A stretch of DNA of 64,000 nucleotides from Sulfurimonas crateris (GCF_005217605.1 NZ_SZPX01000001.1:248001-312000), one strand, 5' to 3'. Positions 43,265-52,966 are shown, counted from the stretch's first letter. Notes: generated by a model not told the origin, from the letters alone. Translations and numbers: made by a program.

Positions 43265-43513
43265 ATGACACATAAACGTGAAATTCAAGGTAATGTAGTT
43301 AAAATTGCAGGCGAAAAAACAGCAACAATCGTTGTTGAGCGTCGTGTAATGCACCCTCGTTACCACAAAGTTGTGAAGCGTTTCAAAAAGTACTTGGTAC
43401 ATGATGAGCGCAATGAGTTAAAAGTAGGCGATGAGATTATTGCAATCGAGTGTCGTCCACTTTCTAAGACTAAATCTTTTAGACTTAAAACAGTAGTATC
43501 AGGAGCTGAGTAA
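43265..43513 (+). CDS. rpsQ: 30S ribosomal protein S17
   Basis: 82 residues with an OB fold; [39 protein letters not shown] and [13 protein letters not shown] are canonical. The stop overlaps the rplN ATG (TAATG). Confidence 0.97.
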   Translation: MTHKREIQGNVVKIAGEKTATIVVERRVMHPRYHKVVKRFKKYLVHDERNELKVGDEIIAIECRPLSKTKSFRLKTVVSGAE

Positions 43514-43881
43514 TGATTCAAGCTTTTACACGTTTAAATGTAGCTGATAATACAGGTGCAAAAGAGGTTATGTGTATTAAGGTACTTGGTGGTTCTAAGC
43601 GTCGTTATGCAAGAGTTGGCGATGTTATCGTCGCTTCTGTAAAAAAAGCGACTCCTACTGCTAAAGTTAAAAAAGGTAAAGTTGTAAAGGCTGTTGTTGT
43701 TAGAACAAGCAAAGAGATCCACCGTGAAAACGGTTCTCTTATCCGTTTTGACGATAATGCAGCTGTTATACTTGATGACAAGAGAGAGCCAATCGGCACT
43801 CGTATTTTCGGCCCAATAGCTCGTGAAGTACGTTACGGCGGTTTTATGAAGATCGTATCTCTTGCACCGGAGGTTGTTTAA
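43513..43881 (+). CDS. rplN: 50S ribosomal protein L14
   Basis: 122 residues: [20 protein letters not shown] start, [20 protein letters not shown] and [13 protein letters not shown]. It forms an intersubunit bridge and is the binding site of the silencing factor RsfS. Shares one base with rpsQ and rplX. Confidence 0.98.
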   Translation: MIQAFTRLNVADNTGAKEVMCIKVLGGSKRRYARVGDVIVASVKKATPTAKVKKGKVVKAVVVRTSKEIHRENGSLIRFDDNAAVILDDKREPIGTRIFGPIAREVRYGGFMKIVSLAPEVV

Positions 43882-44111
43882 TGGCAAAGTTTAAATTCAA
43901 AAAAGGCGATACTGTAGAGATCATCGCCGGTGACGATCGCGGAACAAAAGCTACTGTACTTGAAGTATTACCAAAGAGAAACAAGGTAATAGTTGAGGGT
44001 TGTAAGATAGCTAAAAAAGCAATCAAACCAACAGAAGATAACACTAAAGGCGGACATATCAATAAAGAGATGCCTATAGATGTTTCAAATGTTCGTAAAG
44101 TGGAGGCATAA
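43881..44111 (+). CDS. rplX: 50S ribosomal protein L24
   Basis: 76 residues with a KOW motif ([20 protein letters not shown]) and [18 protein letters not shown]. Shorter at the C-terminus than E. coli L24 but normal for Campylobacterota. An assembly initiator of the 50S subunit. Confidence 0.96.
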   Translation: MAKFKFKKGDTVEIIAGDDRGTKATVLEVLPKRNKVIVEGCKIAKKAIKPTEDNTKGGHINKEMPIDVSNVRKVEA

Positions 44112-44114
44112 TCA

Positions 44115-44660
44115 ATGGCTCGTATGAAAGAAAAATATTTAGGTTTAAAATCTGAACTTCAAGCTGACCTTGGAATAAAAAATCCGATGCAGACTCCTGC
44201 ATTAGAGAAGATAGTTATTTCAGTAGGTGCCGGTTTTGCAATGAAGGATAATAAGCTTATCCAAAATATTGAAGACACAATTACTACTATTGCAGGACAA
44301 AAAGCAAGTACTGTAATAGCAAAGAAATCAGTTGCTGGTTTTAAAGTACGTGAAGGTATGCCTGTAGGTGTTCGTGTAACACTACGCGGTGAGAAAATGT
44401 TCAACTTCTTTGATCGTTTAGTTTCTCTTGCTCTTCCACGTGTGAAAGACTTCCGTGGTGTTCCAAGAAACGGTTTTGACGGTCGCGGAAACTACAACTT
44501 TGGACTTCAGGAGCAATTGATTTTCCCGGAGATCAATTACGATTCAATTATGCAAATACATGGTATGAATATCACAGTTGTTACAACTGCTGATTCTGAC
44601 AAGGCAGGGTTTGCTCTTTTAGAGAAAATGGGTATGCCTTTTACTAAAGGGAGCAACTAA
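44115..44660 (+). CDS. rplE: 50S ribosomal protein L5
   Basis: 181 residues. [20 protein letters not shown] start, [28 protein letters not shown] and the [18 protein letters not shown] segment. L5 binds 5S rRNA and contacts the P-site tRNA. Stop overlaps rpsN (TAATG). Confidence 0.98.
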   Translation: MARMKEKYLGLKSELQADLGIKNPMQTPALEKIVISVGAGFAMKDNKLIQNIEDTITTIAGQKASTVIAKKSVAGFKVREGMPVGVRVTLRGEKMFNFFDRLVSLALPRVKDFRGVPRNGFDGRGNYNFGLQEQLIFPEINYDSIMQIHGMNITVVTTADSDKAGFALLEKMGMPFTKGSN

Positions 44661-44845
44661 TGGCTAAAAAGTCAATGATAAATAAAGCGAACAAAACTCC
44701 AAAGTTTAAAGTTCGCGGTTATACAAGATGTCAGATCTGTGGTCGTCCACACTCTGTTATTCGTGACTTCGGTATCTGTCGTATATGTTTTAGAAAAATG
44801 GCAAATGAGGGATTAATCCCAGGCGTTAGAAAGTCTTCTTGGTAG
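44660..44845 (+). CDS. rpsN: 30S ribosomal protein S14, zinc-binding type
   Basis: 61 residues, the short S14 form with four zinc ligands C24, C27, C40 and C43 (RCQICGRP and GICRICF). The longer zinc-free form is absent from this window. Followed by a 127-base structured gap before rpsH. Confidence 0.97.
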   Translation: MAKKSMINKANKTPKFKVRGYTRCQICGRPHSVIRDFGICRICFRKMANEGLIPGVRKSSW

Positions 44846-44972
44846 GTCAAAATGCACTAGTGCATGAGCTTCCCGCTGAGGGAAACTTAGCGTTAGCGTA
44901 GCAAAAAAGAATTACTTCTTTTTGCGTACCTATAATAGAAGAAACTTCTGATGATTAGCAAAGGAAAAATAG
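44846..44972 (+). promoter_or_regulatory. Structured rpsN-rpsH spacer with internal promoter
   Basis: The only long gap inside the operon. It contains the palindrome TGCACTAGTGCA, a strong stem GTAGCAAAAAAGAA/TTCTTTTTGCGTAC, and TATAAT at 44931-44936, about 30 bases before the AAAGGAAA ribosome site of rpsH. Probably an internal promoter combined with an mRNA structure; an autoregulatory site, as S8 has in E. coli, is possible. Confidence 0.55.
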
Positions 44973-45368
44973 ATGATAAATGATTTAGTATCGGATGCGT
45001 TGACTCGTATTCGTAATGCTGGTATGAGAAGATTAGATGTTACTAAGCTTGTTCACTCTAAGAGTGTTGAAGCAATGGCAAACATTTTGGTTGAAAAAGG
45101 TTATATTGAGAGTTCAAACGTTGTTGAAGACGGCGTTAAAAAAACTATCAATGTTGTATTAAAGTATGGTGAAGACGGTAAATCTGTTATCAATGAAATG
45201 AAAAGAGTATCTAAGCCTGGACGTCGTGTCTATAAAGGTAAAGATGAGATAAAGCGTTTCAAAAATGGTTACGGAACTATTATTGTTAGTACATCACGCG
45301 GTATTTTACCAAACGATAAAGCTTACGAGCTTGGTATCGGCGGTGAAGTTATGTGTACGGTTTGGTAG
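44973..45368 (+). CDS. rpsH: 30S ribosomal protein S8
   Basis: 131 residues: [20 protein letters not shown] start, [16 protein letters not shown] and the C-terminal [20 protein letters not shown], which binds 16S helix 21. In E. coli S8 represses the spc operon by binding its mRNA. Confidence 0.98.
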   Translation: MINDLVSDALTRIRNAGMRRLDVTKLVHSKSVEAMANILVEKGYIESSNVVEDGVKKTINVVLKYGEDGKSVINEMKRVSKPGRRVYKGKDEIKRFKNGYGTIIVSTSRGILPNDKAYELGIGGEVMCTVW

Positions 45369-45377
45369 GGAGATAGC

Positions 45378-45914
45378 ATGTCAAGAATTGGTAAATTACC
45401 TGTAGAGTTTGCATCTGATATCAAAGTTAGTGCAAACGGAAATGTTATAACTTTTGCTAAAGGCAAAAATAGTGTTGATTTAGATACAAAAGGAAATGTT
45501 GCTTTCACTTTAGACGGTAATGTTTTAACTTTTGCTACTTTATCAGATTCTCGTGTTCACAGAGCATTCTGGGGAACATATCGTGCATTGGCTCAAAATA
45601 TTGTTACTGGTCTAACAACCGGTTACACTAAGCAGCTAGAGATCAACGGTGTTGGTTACCGTGCAGCCGTTAACGGTAAAGTACTTAACCTACAGCTTGG
45701 TTTTTCTCACGATATTAACTATGAATTGCCAGAAGCAATCGAAGCTAGTGTTGAGAAAAATGTTATTACACTAAAGAGCCATGACAAGCAAGCGCTTGGT
45801 CAAGTTGCTGCTGAAGTTAGAGGATTCCGTCCGCCAGAGCCTTACAAAGGTAAAGGTGTTAAATACGTTGAAGAGCATATCGTGCGTAAAGCCGGTAAAA
45901 CTTCTAAGAAATAA
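45378..45914 (+). CDS. rplF: 50S ribosomal protein L6
   Basis: 178 residues: MSRIGKLPVEFASDIKV start, INGVGYRAAVNGKVLNLQLG and the C-terminal FRPPEPYKGKGVKYVEEHI. L6 lies near the factor-binding site of the 50S subunit. Confidence 0.98.
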   Translation: MSRIGKLPVEFASDIKVSANGNVITFAKGKNSVDLDTKGNVAFTLDGNVLTFATLSDSRVHRAFWGTYRALAQNIVTGLTTGYTKQLEINGVGYRAAVNGKVLNLQLGFSHDINYELPEAIEASVEKNVITLKSHDKQALGQVAAEVRGFRPPEPYKGKGVKYVEEHIVRKAGKTSKK

Positions 45915-45927
45915 GGGAGGAGTATAG

Positions 45928-46284
45928 ATGAAAGCAAAAGTACTAAAAAGCAAAATTGCTAATCGCTTAAAAAGAAAGCGTCGTATTCGTGCAAAAATAT
46001 CTGGATGTGCTTCACTTCCTCGTGTTTCTGTGTTTCGTTCAAATCGTTATTTGAGTGTTCAAGCTATTGATGATGCAACCGCTACAACATTGTGCGCGCT
46101 AAATTCAAAAGCAATAGCTCAAAAAGCAAACAAAGAGGGTGCTGCTGCACTTGGCGCGGCATTTGCTGCTACACTAAAAACAGCTAACATCTCTGAGATT
46201 GTATTTGATCGTAATGGTTACCAATACCACGGTGTTATAGCTGCATTTGGTGACGCACTTCGTGCAAACGAAATTAAGTTCTAG
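45928..46284 (+). CDS. rplR: 50S ribosomal protein L18
   Basis: 118 residues. Basic N-terminus ([12 protein letters not shown]), [19 protein letters not shown] and [21 protein letters not shown]18 brings 5S rRNA into the large subunit. GGGAGGAG precedes the ATG. Confidence 0.97.
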   Translation: MKAKVLKSKIANRLKRKRRIRAKISGCASLPRVSVFRSNRYLSVQAIDDATATTLCALNSKAIAQKANKEGAAALGAAFAATLKTANISEIVFDRNGYQYHGVIAAFGDALRANEIKF

Positions 46285-46292
46285 GGGTTAAG

Positions 46293-46733
46293 ATGGAAAT
46301 CAATAGAGAAGATTTTGAAGAATCAATTGTTAATATAGGCCGTGTTACAAAAGTTGTAAAAGGTGGACGTCGTTTTCGTTTTACAGCACTTGTAGTTGTT
46401 GGTGATAAAAAAGGTACTATCGGTTTTGGTGCCGGAAAAGCGAAAGAAGTTCCGGACGCTATTAAAAAAGCGGTAGATAATGCGTTTAAAAACCTAAGTA
46501 AAGTTAGTATCAAAGGTACTACAATTGCACATGACATTGAACATAAGTACAATGCAAGTCGTGTTCTTTTAAAGCCGGCATCAGAAGGTACAGGTGTAAT
46601 CGCGGGTGGTGCTACTCGTCCTGTTCTTGAGCTTGCAGGTATTCAAGACATACTTACAAAGTCAATAGGTTCAAACAATCCAGGTACACTAGTGCGCGCT
46701 ACAGTCGAAGCACTAGGTCGCTTAAAAGGATAG
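46293..46733 (+). CDS. rpsE: 30S ribosomal protein S5
   Basis: 146 residues: [20 protein letters not shown], the N-terminal dsRBD-like domain, and [20 protein letters not shown]. It works in decoding accuracy with S4 and S12. Next in the operon is rplO; the usual rpmD (L30) between them is absent. Confidence 0.98.
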   Translation: MEINREDFEESIVNIGRVTKVVKGGRRFRFTALVVVGDKKGTIGFGAGKAKEVPDAIKKAVDNAFKNLSKVSIKGTTIAHDIEHKYNASRVLLKPASEGTGVIAGGATRPVLELAGIQDILTKSIGSNNPGTLVRATVEALGRLKG

Positions 46734-47135
46734 ATGATGGGTATTGAAAATTTAACACCGGCAGAGGGTTCTGTAAAGAATCGTAAAAGAGTCGGTCGTG
46801 GACAAGCTTCGGGAACAGGTAAAACTGCTGCTCGCGGCTCTAAAGGTCAAAAATCTCGTACTGGTTACAAGAGAAAAAGAAACTTTGAGGGTGGACAACA
46901 GCCACTTGCAAGAAGACTTCCTAAGATCGGATTTACTTCTCGTGTAATTAAGCCGTACGTAATCAACGTTGAGAAAATAAAAGCAGTTGCTGAGCTTTCT
47001 GAAATTACTATGGAGAGTATCCGTGGTGTTCATAAAATAGCTGCTTGTGTTACTAAAGTTAAGTTGGTTGGTGCTGCTGCTAAAGATCTAGCATCAAAAA
47101 TTAAAGACGACAACGTTACTACTACAGGTAAATAG
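46734..47135 (+). CDS. rplO: 50S ribosomal protein L15
   Basis: 133 residues. [20 protein letters not shown] and the glycine-rich [20 protein letters not shown] segment that threads through 23S rRNA. ATG 46734 or 46737 could start it. No rpmD precedes it. Confidence 0.97.
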   Translation: MMGIENLTPAEGSVKNRKRVGRGQASGTGKTAARGSKGQKSRTGYKRKRNFEGGQQPLARRLPKIGFTSRVIKPYVINVEKIKAVAELSEITMESIRGVHKIAACVTKVKLVGAAAKDLASKIKDDNVTTTGK

Positions 47136-47137
47136 TC

Positions 47138-48400
47138 GTGAATAAAAATCTAGTAAATAAGATACTTATTACTATCGGGTTTTTATTTATTTATCGCCTA
47201 CTGGCATACGTGCCGGTTCCAGGCGTAGACGCTTCTGTTATCGCTTCATTCTTCGACTCACATCAATCAGATGCCCTAGGCTTATTCAATATGTTTAGCG
47301 GTAACGCTGTTGAGAGAATGTCAATCATAGCTCTTGGAATCATGCCATATATTACCGCTTCCATTATTATGGAACTTTTAGCGGCTACATTTGCACCTCT
47401 TGGTCAGATGAAAAAAGAGCGTGACGGAATGGTTAAGTATATGCAGATTATCCGCTATGCGACAATCGTAATTACAATCATTCAAGCAATAGGTATTAGT
47501 GTCGGACTTCAGAGTCTTACAGGACCTAACGGTAACAGCGCAATATTAATCGATCACAACACATTTATACTTGTATCTGCCGTATCAATGGTGGCAGGAA
47601 CTATGCTTCTTATGTGGATTGGTGAACAGATTACACAAAGCGGTATCGGTAACGGTATATCATTGATCATTTTCGCGGGAATCGTCTCAGCAATTCCAAG
47701 CGCAATCGGTCAGACGATCACTATGGTAAATACTGGAGCTATGAGTTTCTTAACGGTAATTGCAATCCTTGCTCTAATACTGGCGACAGTAGGCATAATT
47801 ATCTATGTCGAACTAGGTGAACGTCGTGTACCTGTTACATACGCAAAAAAAGTTATGATGCAAAATCAAAATAAGAGAGTTATGAACTATATTCCTATCA
47901 AAGTGAACTTATCGGGTGTAATTCCGGTTATCTTTGCTAGTGCAATACTAATGTTCCCAATGACTGTTTTATCAAGCAGCAGCAATCCTACTGTACTTGC
48001 ATTTGCAGATTACTTAAACCCAAATAGTTATTTCTTTAACTTTTTGACATTTCTTTTTGTTGTTTTCTTTGCATTCTTCTATGCATCGATCACTTTCAAC
48101 TCAAAAGATATATCTGAAAACTTGAAAAAACAGGGTGGTTTTATTCCCGGTATTCGTACAGGAAATGCGACAGCAGAGTTCTTAAACACTACTGCAAGTA
48201 ATCTTACATTTACAGGTGCACTATATCTAGGTCTTGTTGCAACTTTGCCGTTTATGATCATAAAAGGGATGGGTGTTCCATTCTTCTTCGGCGGTACTGC
48301 GGTTCTGATCGTTGTACAAGTTGCACTTGATACTATGAGAAAGATCGAGGCTCAGGTTTATATGAGTAAGTATCAAACATTAAGCGCGGTTGGTCTTTAA
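47138..48400 (+). CDS. secY: Protein translocase channel subunit SecY
   Basis: 420 residues, ten TM helices. PGVDASVIASFF near the start, IMPYITASIIMELLA, the cytoplasmic loop GERRVPVTYAKKVMMQNQNK that contacts SecA and the ribosome, and FIPGIRTGNATAEFL. The start codon is GTG 47138. Placed after rplO as in most bacteria. Confidence 0.98.
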   Translation: MNKNLVNKILITIGFLFIYRLLAYVPVPGVDASVIASFFDSHQSDALGLFNMFSGNAVERMSIIALGIMPYITASIIMELLAATFAPLGQMKKERDGMVKYMQIIRYATIVITIIQAIGISVGLQSLTGPNGNSAILIDHNTFILVSAVSMVAGTMLLMWIGEQITQSGIGNGISLIIFAGIVSAIPSAIGQTITMVNTGAMSFLTVIAILALILATVGIIIYVELGERRVPVTYAKKVMMQNQNKRVMNYIPIKVNLSGVIPVIFASAILMFPMTVLSSSSNPTVLAFADYLNPNSYFFNFLTFLFVVFFAFFYASITFNSKDISENLKKQGGFIPGIRTGNATAEFLNTTASNLTFTGALYLGLVATLPFMIIKGMGVPFFFGGTAVLIVVQVALDTMRKIEAQVYMSKYQTLSAVGL

Positions 48401-48403
48401 AAA

Positions 48404-49162
48404 ATGGCCATTGCGCTTAGAAAACCTCTAGAGATAGAGAAACTTCGCGCTGCTAACAAGATTGTCGGCGGTGCGTTAGAACTACTTCGTCAAAACACAA
48501 AACCCGGGGCCTCTTTAAAAGAGCTTGATGCCATGGCTGAGGAGTATATCCGCTCTCATGGTGCAAAGCCATCTTTTAAAGGTCTCTACGGCTTTCCAAA
48601 CTCTGTTTGTACCTCGCTAAATCAAGTTATAATTCACGGTATTCCGACTGACTATAAGCTCCAAGAGGGTGATATTATCGGTTATGATATCGGGACAGAA
48701 CTTGAGTGTTGGTTCGGTGATGCGGCAATAACGGTAGCCGTAGGTAAAGTAAGTGTCCAAGATGAGGCGCTTATTGCTTGTGCTAGAGACTCTCTTTATG
48801 AGGCTATTGAGTCTATAAAAGTAGGTATGAGATTTAAAGAGCTCTCTGCAGTGTTGGAGAACTCCATCCGCTCAAGAGGCTTTGTGCCGCTGCATAGTTT
48901 CTGCGGTCACGGTATCGGCAAAAAACCTCATGAAGAGCCTGAGATCCCTAACTACTTGGAAGCAAAAGATGCAAAGGGCGGTCCTAAGATTAAAAACGGG
49001 ATGGTTTTTTGCTTGGAGCCTATGGTTTGTCAAAAGGATTCAAAACCTCTTATCTTAGAAAATAAGTGGGATGTTGTTAGTGCCGATGGTTTACGCGGTT
49101 CACACTACGAGCATACTGTTGCAGTTGTCAATGGTAAAGCTGAAATTTTATCTCTGGCTTGA
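48404..49162 (+). CDS. map: Methionine aminopeptidase, type I
   Basis: 252 residues. Metal ligands: two Asp in [19 protein letters not shown], His in [18 protein letters not shown], and Glu in FCLEPMV and the HTVAV region. It removes the initiator Met from new proteins in the cytoplasm. Between secY and infA, the standard order. Confidence 0.97.
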   Translation: MAIALRKPLEIEKLRAANKIVGGALELLRQNTKPGASLKELDAMAEEYIRSHGAKPSFKGLYGFPNSVCTSLNQVIIHGIPTDYKLQEGDIIGYDIGTELECWFGDAAITVAVGKVSVQDEALIACARDSLYEAIESIKVGMRFKELSAVLENSIRSRGFVPLHSFCGHGIGKKPHEEPEIPNYLEAKDAKGGPKIKNGMVFCLEPMVCQKDSKPLILENKWDVVSADGLRGSHYEHTVAVVNGKAEILSLA

Positions 49163-49178
49163 GAAAAAAAGGATTAAA

Positions 49179-49397
49179 ATGGCTAAATCAGATGTTATCG
49201 AAGTTGATGGCAAGATTATAGAGGCTTTGCCAAATGCAACATTTCGTGTTGAGTTAGAAAACGGGCATATCATTTTATGTCATATTGCAGGAAAGATGCG
49301 TATGCACTATATTAAAATACTGCCTGGTGACAAAGTTAAACTGGAATTGACACCATACTCACTTGATAAGGGTCGTATCACTTATAGATACAAATAA
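49179..49397 (+). CDS. infA: Translation initiation factor IF-1
   Basis: 72 residues from ATG 49179 (AAAAAAAGGA 5 bases upstream): [37 protein letters not shown], ending GRITYRYK. A frame open back to 49071 overlaps map and lacks a ribosome site. IF-1 blocks the A site during initiation. Last gene of the operon. Confidence 0.98.
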   Translation: MAKSDVIEVDGKIIEALPNATFRVELENGHIILCHIAGKMRMHYIKILPGDKVKLELTPYSLDKGRITYRYK

Positions 49398-49398
49398 G

Positions 49399-49418
49399 AA
49401 GAGGTTTTACCTCTTTTT
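49399..49418 (+). terminator. Terminator of the S10/spc operon
   Basis: AAGAGG TTTTA CCTCTT followed by TTT, right after the infA stop codon. A short but well-placed Rho-independent terminator. rpmJ, rpsM and later genes of the alpha operon do not follow here. Confidence 0.75.
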
Positions 49419-49462
49419 ATCACAAATTCCTCTTACAATTAATTAAATTAAGCTCCATCTTG

Positions 49463-49489
49463 TATAATTCTCTTATATAGTTATATAAG
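49463..49489 (+). promoter_or_regulatory. -10 element and palindrome before the chemoreceptor gene
   Basis: TATAAT at 49463-49468 is followed at once by the perfect palindrome CTTATATAGTTATATAAG (49472-49489), which covers the predicted +1 and the leader up to AAGGA. Either an operator or an mRNA 5' hairpin. Confidence 0.5.
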
Positions 49490-49497
49490 GATTAGTA

Positions 49498-50604
49498 ATG
49501 TTATACTCCCTCTTTTTCCGTATGCGTTTTGTTCACTATGTCGGCATAATTCTGCTTATACTCAACGCAACATTTTTTACTGACAATATTATAGGACAGA
49601 TCATTCAGTATGTAGTAGCGGCAGTCATTGTCGTTCACGATTTAGATGAGAAATATAACGGTGTCGATATGACAAAATCTTTGATACAGCAGCTTGAAAA
49701 TCTTGAACATGGAGAGAAGATCGTTTTAAAGAACAGTTATAACTCGGAGCTATGCAAAGCGGCTGAAAATATGAACAGGTTTCAGGAGATATTTCTGCAG
49801 GCGCAAGATACAAACGAAAAATCACATACCATTGAGAAGATAGTAGCAAAGATAAACAGCGACTATGAAAATACAAATATGAGTATGATAAACGAGAGAG
49901 AACTCCTTGCAAAAGTGGTATCGATCGGCGAAAAACTAAAGACGGTACTGGGAGATGATCTGGTAGATGCTTCAAGTTCAAAAGAGAACATAACCCAAGT
50001 GAGCGAGAATCTAAAGAGCATAAAAGATGAGATAACCGGCATCGTAAATCAGCTTCAAGATGCTTCAAGTACTCAAAATGCTTTGGCAAACGATCTAAGC
50101 AAGGTCTCAGAAGATGCAAATCAGGTTAAAGAGGTTATTTCAGTTATTGCGGATATTGCAGACCAGACAAATCTTCTAGCACTTAATGCCGCTATTGAAG
50201 CTGCACGTGCAGGTGAGCACGGACGTGGTTTTGCGGTCGTAGCAGATGAAGTAAGAAAGCTTGCAGAGAGAACGCAGAAGTCTCTTACAGAGATAAATGC
50301 CACCATCAATGTAGTAAGCCAATCCATAAACGATACAAGCGAGCAGATGAACAGAAGCTCTCAATCAATTGAGTCTTTGGCAGAACTCTCTACAGATGCA
50401 TCAAAACGTATGGAGAGTATCTCTCAGGCGATTTGCAATGGAGTTGTTTTAGCCGAGAGGACAGTCGAGAGCTATACCCAAAACGCTAAAACGACAGAAG
50501 ATATAATAGGCAATATCGTAAAGATAGACGAACTCTCAAAAAGAAGTAACGAGAGCATTAAGGTTATAAAAAACAGTGTCGAAGAGCTTAGCAGGGTAGT
50601 TTAA
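49498..50604 (+). CDS. Small methyl-accepting chemotaxis protein without periplasmic sensor
   Basis: 368 residues. Two closely spaced N-terminal TM helices (about 8-27 and 30-46) leave almost no periplasmic loop. The rest is coiled coil and an MA domain with [19 protein letters not shown] and [16 protein letters not shown]. Such receptors sense membrane or cytoplasmic signals, for example energy state. No PAS or other sensor domain is seen, so the input is unknown. Monocistronic. Confidence 0.9.
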   Translation: MLYSLFFRMRFVHYVGIILLILNATFFTDNIIGQIIQYVVAAVIVVHDLDEKYNGVDMTKSLIQQLENLEHGEKIVLKNSYNSELCKAAENMNRFQEIFLQAQDTNEKSHTIEKIVAKINSDYENTNMSMINERELLAKVVSIGEKLKTVLGDDLVDASSSKENITQVSENLKSIKDEITGIVNQLQDASSTQNALANDLSKVSEDANQVKEVISVIADIADQTNLLALNAAIEAARAGEHGRGFAVVADEVRKLAERTQKSLTEINATINVVSQSINDTSEQMNRSSQSIESLAELSTDASKRMESISQAICNGVVLAERTVESYTQNAKTTEDIIGNIVKIDELSKRSNESIKVIKNSVEELSRVV

Positions 50605-50614
50605 AATGAAGGGG

Positions 50615-51343
50615 TTAAAATTGTAATATCTTTACATTTTTAAAGCCCAGTTCTTTATATAGAATATACCAGTTGACTGAGGCTTTAAATATAGTCTCGT
50701 CATGCACCGCTATCTCTTTATCTTTTATCAAACTCAACTCAGATGCAAACTCGTTTAACTCATCCTCGCCTCTAAGTGTGAGATCATCAAAAAAATTATC
50801 TCGATAATCCTTCTCCACCACTACTATATTTCGGCTGTTTCTATCTATATAATCGGGCTCTATTAATAGGTTTGGATTGTGTTTTATCTCATAAGTGCCG
50901 TCATCTTTTGCAGAGCTTTTTTTGGAGGAGATGAGAGTGTGGTACTCAAACACCCACGCCATATAGCCGCCATCAAGTATGGAGACGTTCTCAAATCCGT
51001 GCTCTATGAGAACAAATGCCAGATAGGTTGCATTTTGAAACTCATCATAACTGTTTCTTGAGTATATAACTACATGTGAGTCTGGGTCTATCCCAAGATC
51101 AATGATCTCTTTTTGTACGTTTTTGCTGTAAGCAGAAGCGAGTCTCTCATATTTGCTTTTGGTAAACTTGGAGATGTCAGCATAAAGAGCCCCCATAATA
51201 TGGCTTGTATCATACATACTACTGACATCTAAAAGGATTAGCTTCTTATCTTTTAATAGCTCTTTTAGTCTCTCAGGCGTTATAAACGCATCTGAGGCAT
51301 AAGTGTAAAATGTAAGCAGGAGCAGGGTAAGAAGATATTTCAT
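50615..51343 (-). CDS. Periplasmic tandem rhodanese-like protein lacking catalytic cysteine
   Basis: 242 residues. Signal peptide (MKYLLTLLLLTFYTYASDA), then a rhodanese domain with LILLDVSSMYDTSHIMGALYADI and VVIYSRNSYDEFQNATYLAF, where the usual catalytic Cys is replaced by Ser (YSRNS). The second half (IVVVEKDYRDNFF, EIAVHDETIFKASVNWYILY) is a degenerate repeat, also without Cys. Sulfur transfer is therefore unlikely by the normal mechanism; a binding role is more probable. Eight bases after the chorismate mutase gene. Confidence 0.8.
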   Translation of the reverse strand: MKYLLTLLLLTFYTYASDAFITPERLKELLKDKKLILLDVSSMYDTSHIMGALYADISKFTKSKYERLASAYSKNVQKEIIDLGIDPDSHVVIYSRNSYDEFQNATYLAFVLIEHGFENVSILDGGYMAWVFEYHTLISSKKSSAKDDGTYEIKHNPNLLIEPDYIDRNSRNIVVVEKDYRDNFFDDLTLRGEDELNEFASELSLIKDKEIAVHDETIFKASVNWYILYKELGFKNVKILQF

Positions 51344-51351
51344 CAGATGGC

Positions 51352-51654
51352 TTAAAAGGTTTGCGTATTTCTAAATTCAGAGATCTCTGTCTCGACCATC
51401 TCGTTTATCATTATCTTGAAAAGGTCAGAGATCATATTTGGAGATACATCTGCTTGAATCGCGGAGTGACGAACTTTTTGCAGGATATAATCAACTCTAT
51501 CATCTGCCTTGACCTCTTCAATACTGTTTTTAAATGAAGCTGCCTGACGTACAAGATGGCTTCTTTTTGAGATGAGATTTACTATCTCGTCATCTATCTT
51601 ATCTATCTCTGTTCTGACCTCTTCGAGGGAGTTGCATTTTTTTACTTTTGACAT
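51352..51654 (-). CDS. Chorismate mutase type II (AroQ class) domain protein
   Basis: 100 residues, an all-helical AroQ fold: LEEVRTEIDKIDDEIVNLIS with the active-site Arg, KRSHLVRQAASFK, and ADDRVDYILQKVRHSAIQAD. It converts chorismate to prephenate. A stand-alone monofunctional form, unlike the P-protein fusion. Isochorismate-pyruvate lyase is a close alternative, but no siderophore genes are near. Confidence 0.82.
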   Translation of the reverse strand: MSKVKKCNSLEEVRTEIDKIDDEIVNLISKRSHLVRQAASFKNSIEEVKADDRVDYILQKVRHSAIQADVSPNMISDLFKIMINEMVETEISEFRNTQTF

Positions 51655-51706
51655 GTAGATTCTCCGTTTTTAATAGGACATATTACCCAAAAAGAGATAA
51701 TAAATT

Positions 51707-51907
51707 CTAGTTGGGTTTTATGATTTTTTTTATCTCTTTTGGCAGATGTGCAAAGGGGATGTTTTTAACTCCCGCCTTAACCCCATCTTCATAAACCATA
51801 ACATCAACGCTCATTTTTATGGGGAAAAAACGCAAAAGAGTGTATGAGTCTCTCCCTTGCGAAAAGGATATGTTTTCAAGCTCTATGCTCTTTTTTTGTT
51901 TTGCCAT
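51707..51907 (-). CDS. Small hypothetical protein
   Basis: 66 residues, basic, beginning MAKQKKSIELENISFSQGRD and ending HLPKEIKKIIKPN. No signal peptide or TM helix. It directly follows the CvfB-like gene (1 base gap), so likely co-expressed. Family not recognised. Confidence 0.65.
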   Translation of the reverse strand: MAKQKKSIELENISFSQGRDSYTLLRFFPIKMSVDVMVYEDGVKAGVKNIPFAHLPKEIKKIIKPN

Positions 51908-51908
51908 C

Positions 51909-52757
51909 TTAGCTCTTTAGATATATTCCCGTATCTTTGACTTCTATATCTTGGCTCTCCTGAAGAGCGGTAAGCGAGCGTTTGAACTCTTTTTTACTAA
52001 GGGCGAATACATCTTTTATAAGCTCTGCGTCACTCTTGTAGTTGTAAGGCATCACCCCGCCGCTCTTTTTTAGAAGAGAGAGCACTTTTTCACATGAGAT
52101 GTCCTTCTGTTTTGCTCCGCCTGCTTGAAGTTTCAGGTCAATAGAGCCATCTTTTCTTACGGTCTTGATATAGGCTTTTCTTCTGCTTCCTATCTCTATC
52201 GTCTCAAAGATCTCGTTATGGTAGATAAGCCCCTCATATCTCTCTTCTACAACACACTTAAAGCCAAGAGGAGTTCTTGCGATGATGAGTATATCGACCT
52301 CTTTGTTTGGGGCTAACCCTTTTACTCTTCTATCAAAAAAGTCGCCCAGCTTCTCGGTTCCGACAAGCCTGTGTGTCTTTTCGTCATATACGACTTTTAG
52401 AAATCTCTTATCTCCGATCTTGAACTTCTCTTTTTGAAACATATTGGGGACAAAGAGATCTTTTGCAAGTCCCCAATCAACAAATGCTCCAAAAGGGGCA
52501 ACATCCACAACCTCGAACAGAGCATACTCATCAAGCATCGCTTTTGGTTTAAGAGTCGTTGCAATTAGTCTGTCCTCTGAGTCGGTATATAAAAATACCT
52601 CCAAAAGAGTCTCCTCTTGCATCTCATCGGTTACGTAAGCTTGCGGCAGGAGCACATCTTTTTCATCGAGTGCCGTTAAAAATATACCGTGGGGAGTGTG
52701 TCTGTCAACTTTGAGGCAGTTTATGCGTCCAAGTTCTAAATTTTGGTTCTGTTGCAA
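51909..52757 (-). CDS. CvfB-like S1-domain RNA-binding protein
   Basis: 282 residues. S1-type OB folds: ELGRINCLKVDRHTPHGIFL, AMLDEYALFEVVDVAPFGAF (S1-like VxxVxxFGAFVDWGL) and RYEGLIYHNEIFETIEIG, then a C-terminal winged helix (SLLKKSGGVMPYNYKSDAEL). This is the CvfB/YitL family, which binds RNA. The start is TTG 52757 with AAGGA 6 bases upstream; no ATG lies in frame nearby. Confidence 0.87.
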   Translation of the reverse strand: MQQNQNLELGRINCLKVDRHTPHGIFLTALDEKDVLLPQAYVTDEMQEETLLEVFLYTDSEDRLIATTLKPKAMLDEYALFEVVDVAPFGAFVDWGLAKDLFVPNMFQKEKFKIGDKRFLKVVYDEKTHRLVGTEKLGDFFDRRVKGLAPNKEVDILIIARTPLGFKCVVEERYEGLIYHNEIFETIEIGSRRKAYIKTVRKDGSIDLKLQAGGAKQKDISCEKVLSLLKKSGGVMPYNYKSDAELIKDVFALSKKEFKRSLTALQESQDIEVKDTGIYLKS

Positions 52758-52966
52758 TTTGTTTCCTTGTTATTCCGTCTGTCTCAAACATCTGTTTGAG
52801 AACTTTTTTGACATTATATCCTCTTTAGTATATCAAACGCTATGGGCATACAAATATTGTCATAATTATGGCAATCTTAAAAATATTCAGATCTCAAAAG
52901 TGCTAAGAATATAAACAGAGGAATTTGATATTATTTGAAAAATTTAGATAAAACAAGGAAAAAAAT

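Noticed and set aside
49625-50119. Long minus-strand frame of 164 codons
   Set aside because: It is antisense to a clear chemoreceptor gene, is rich in Leu, Ser, His and Arg, and matches no family.
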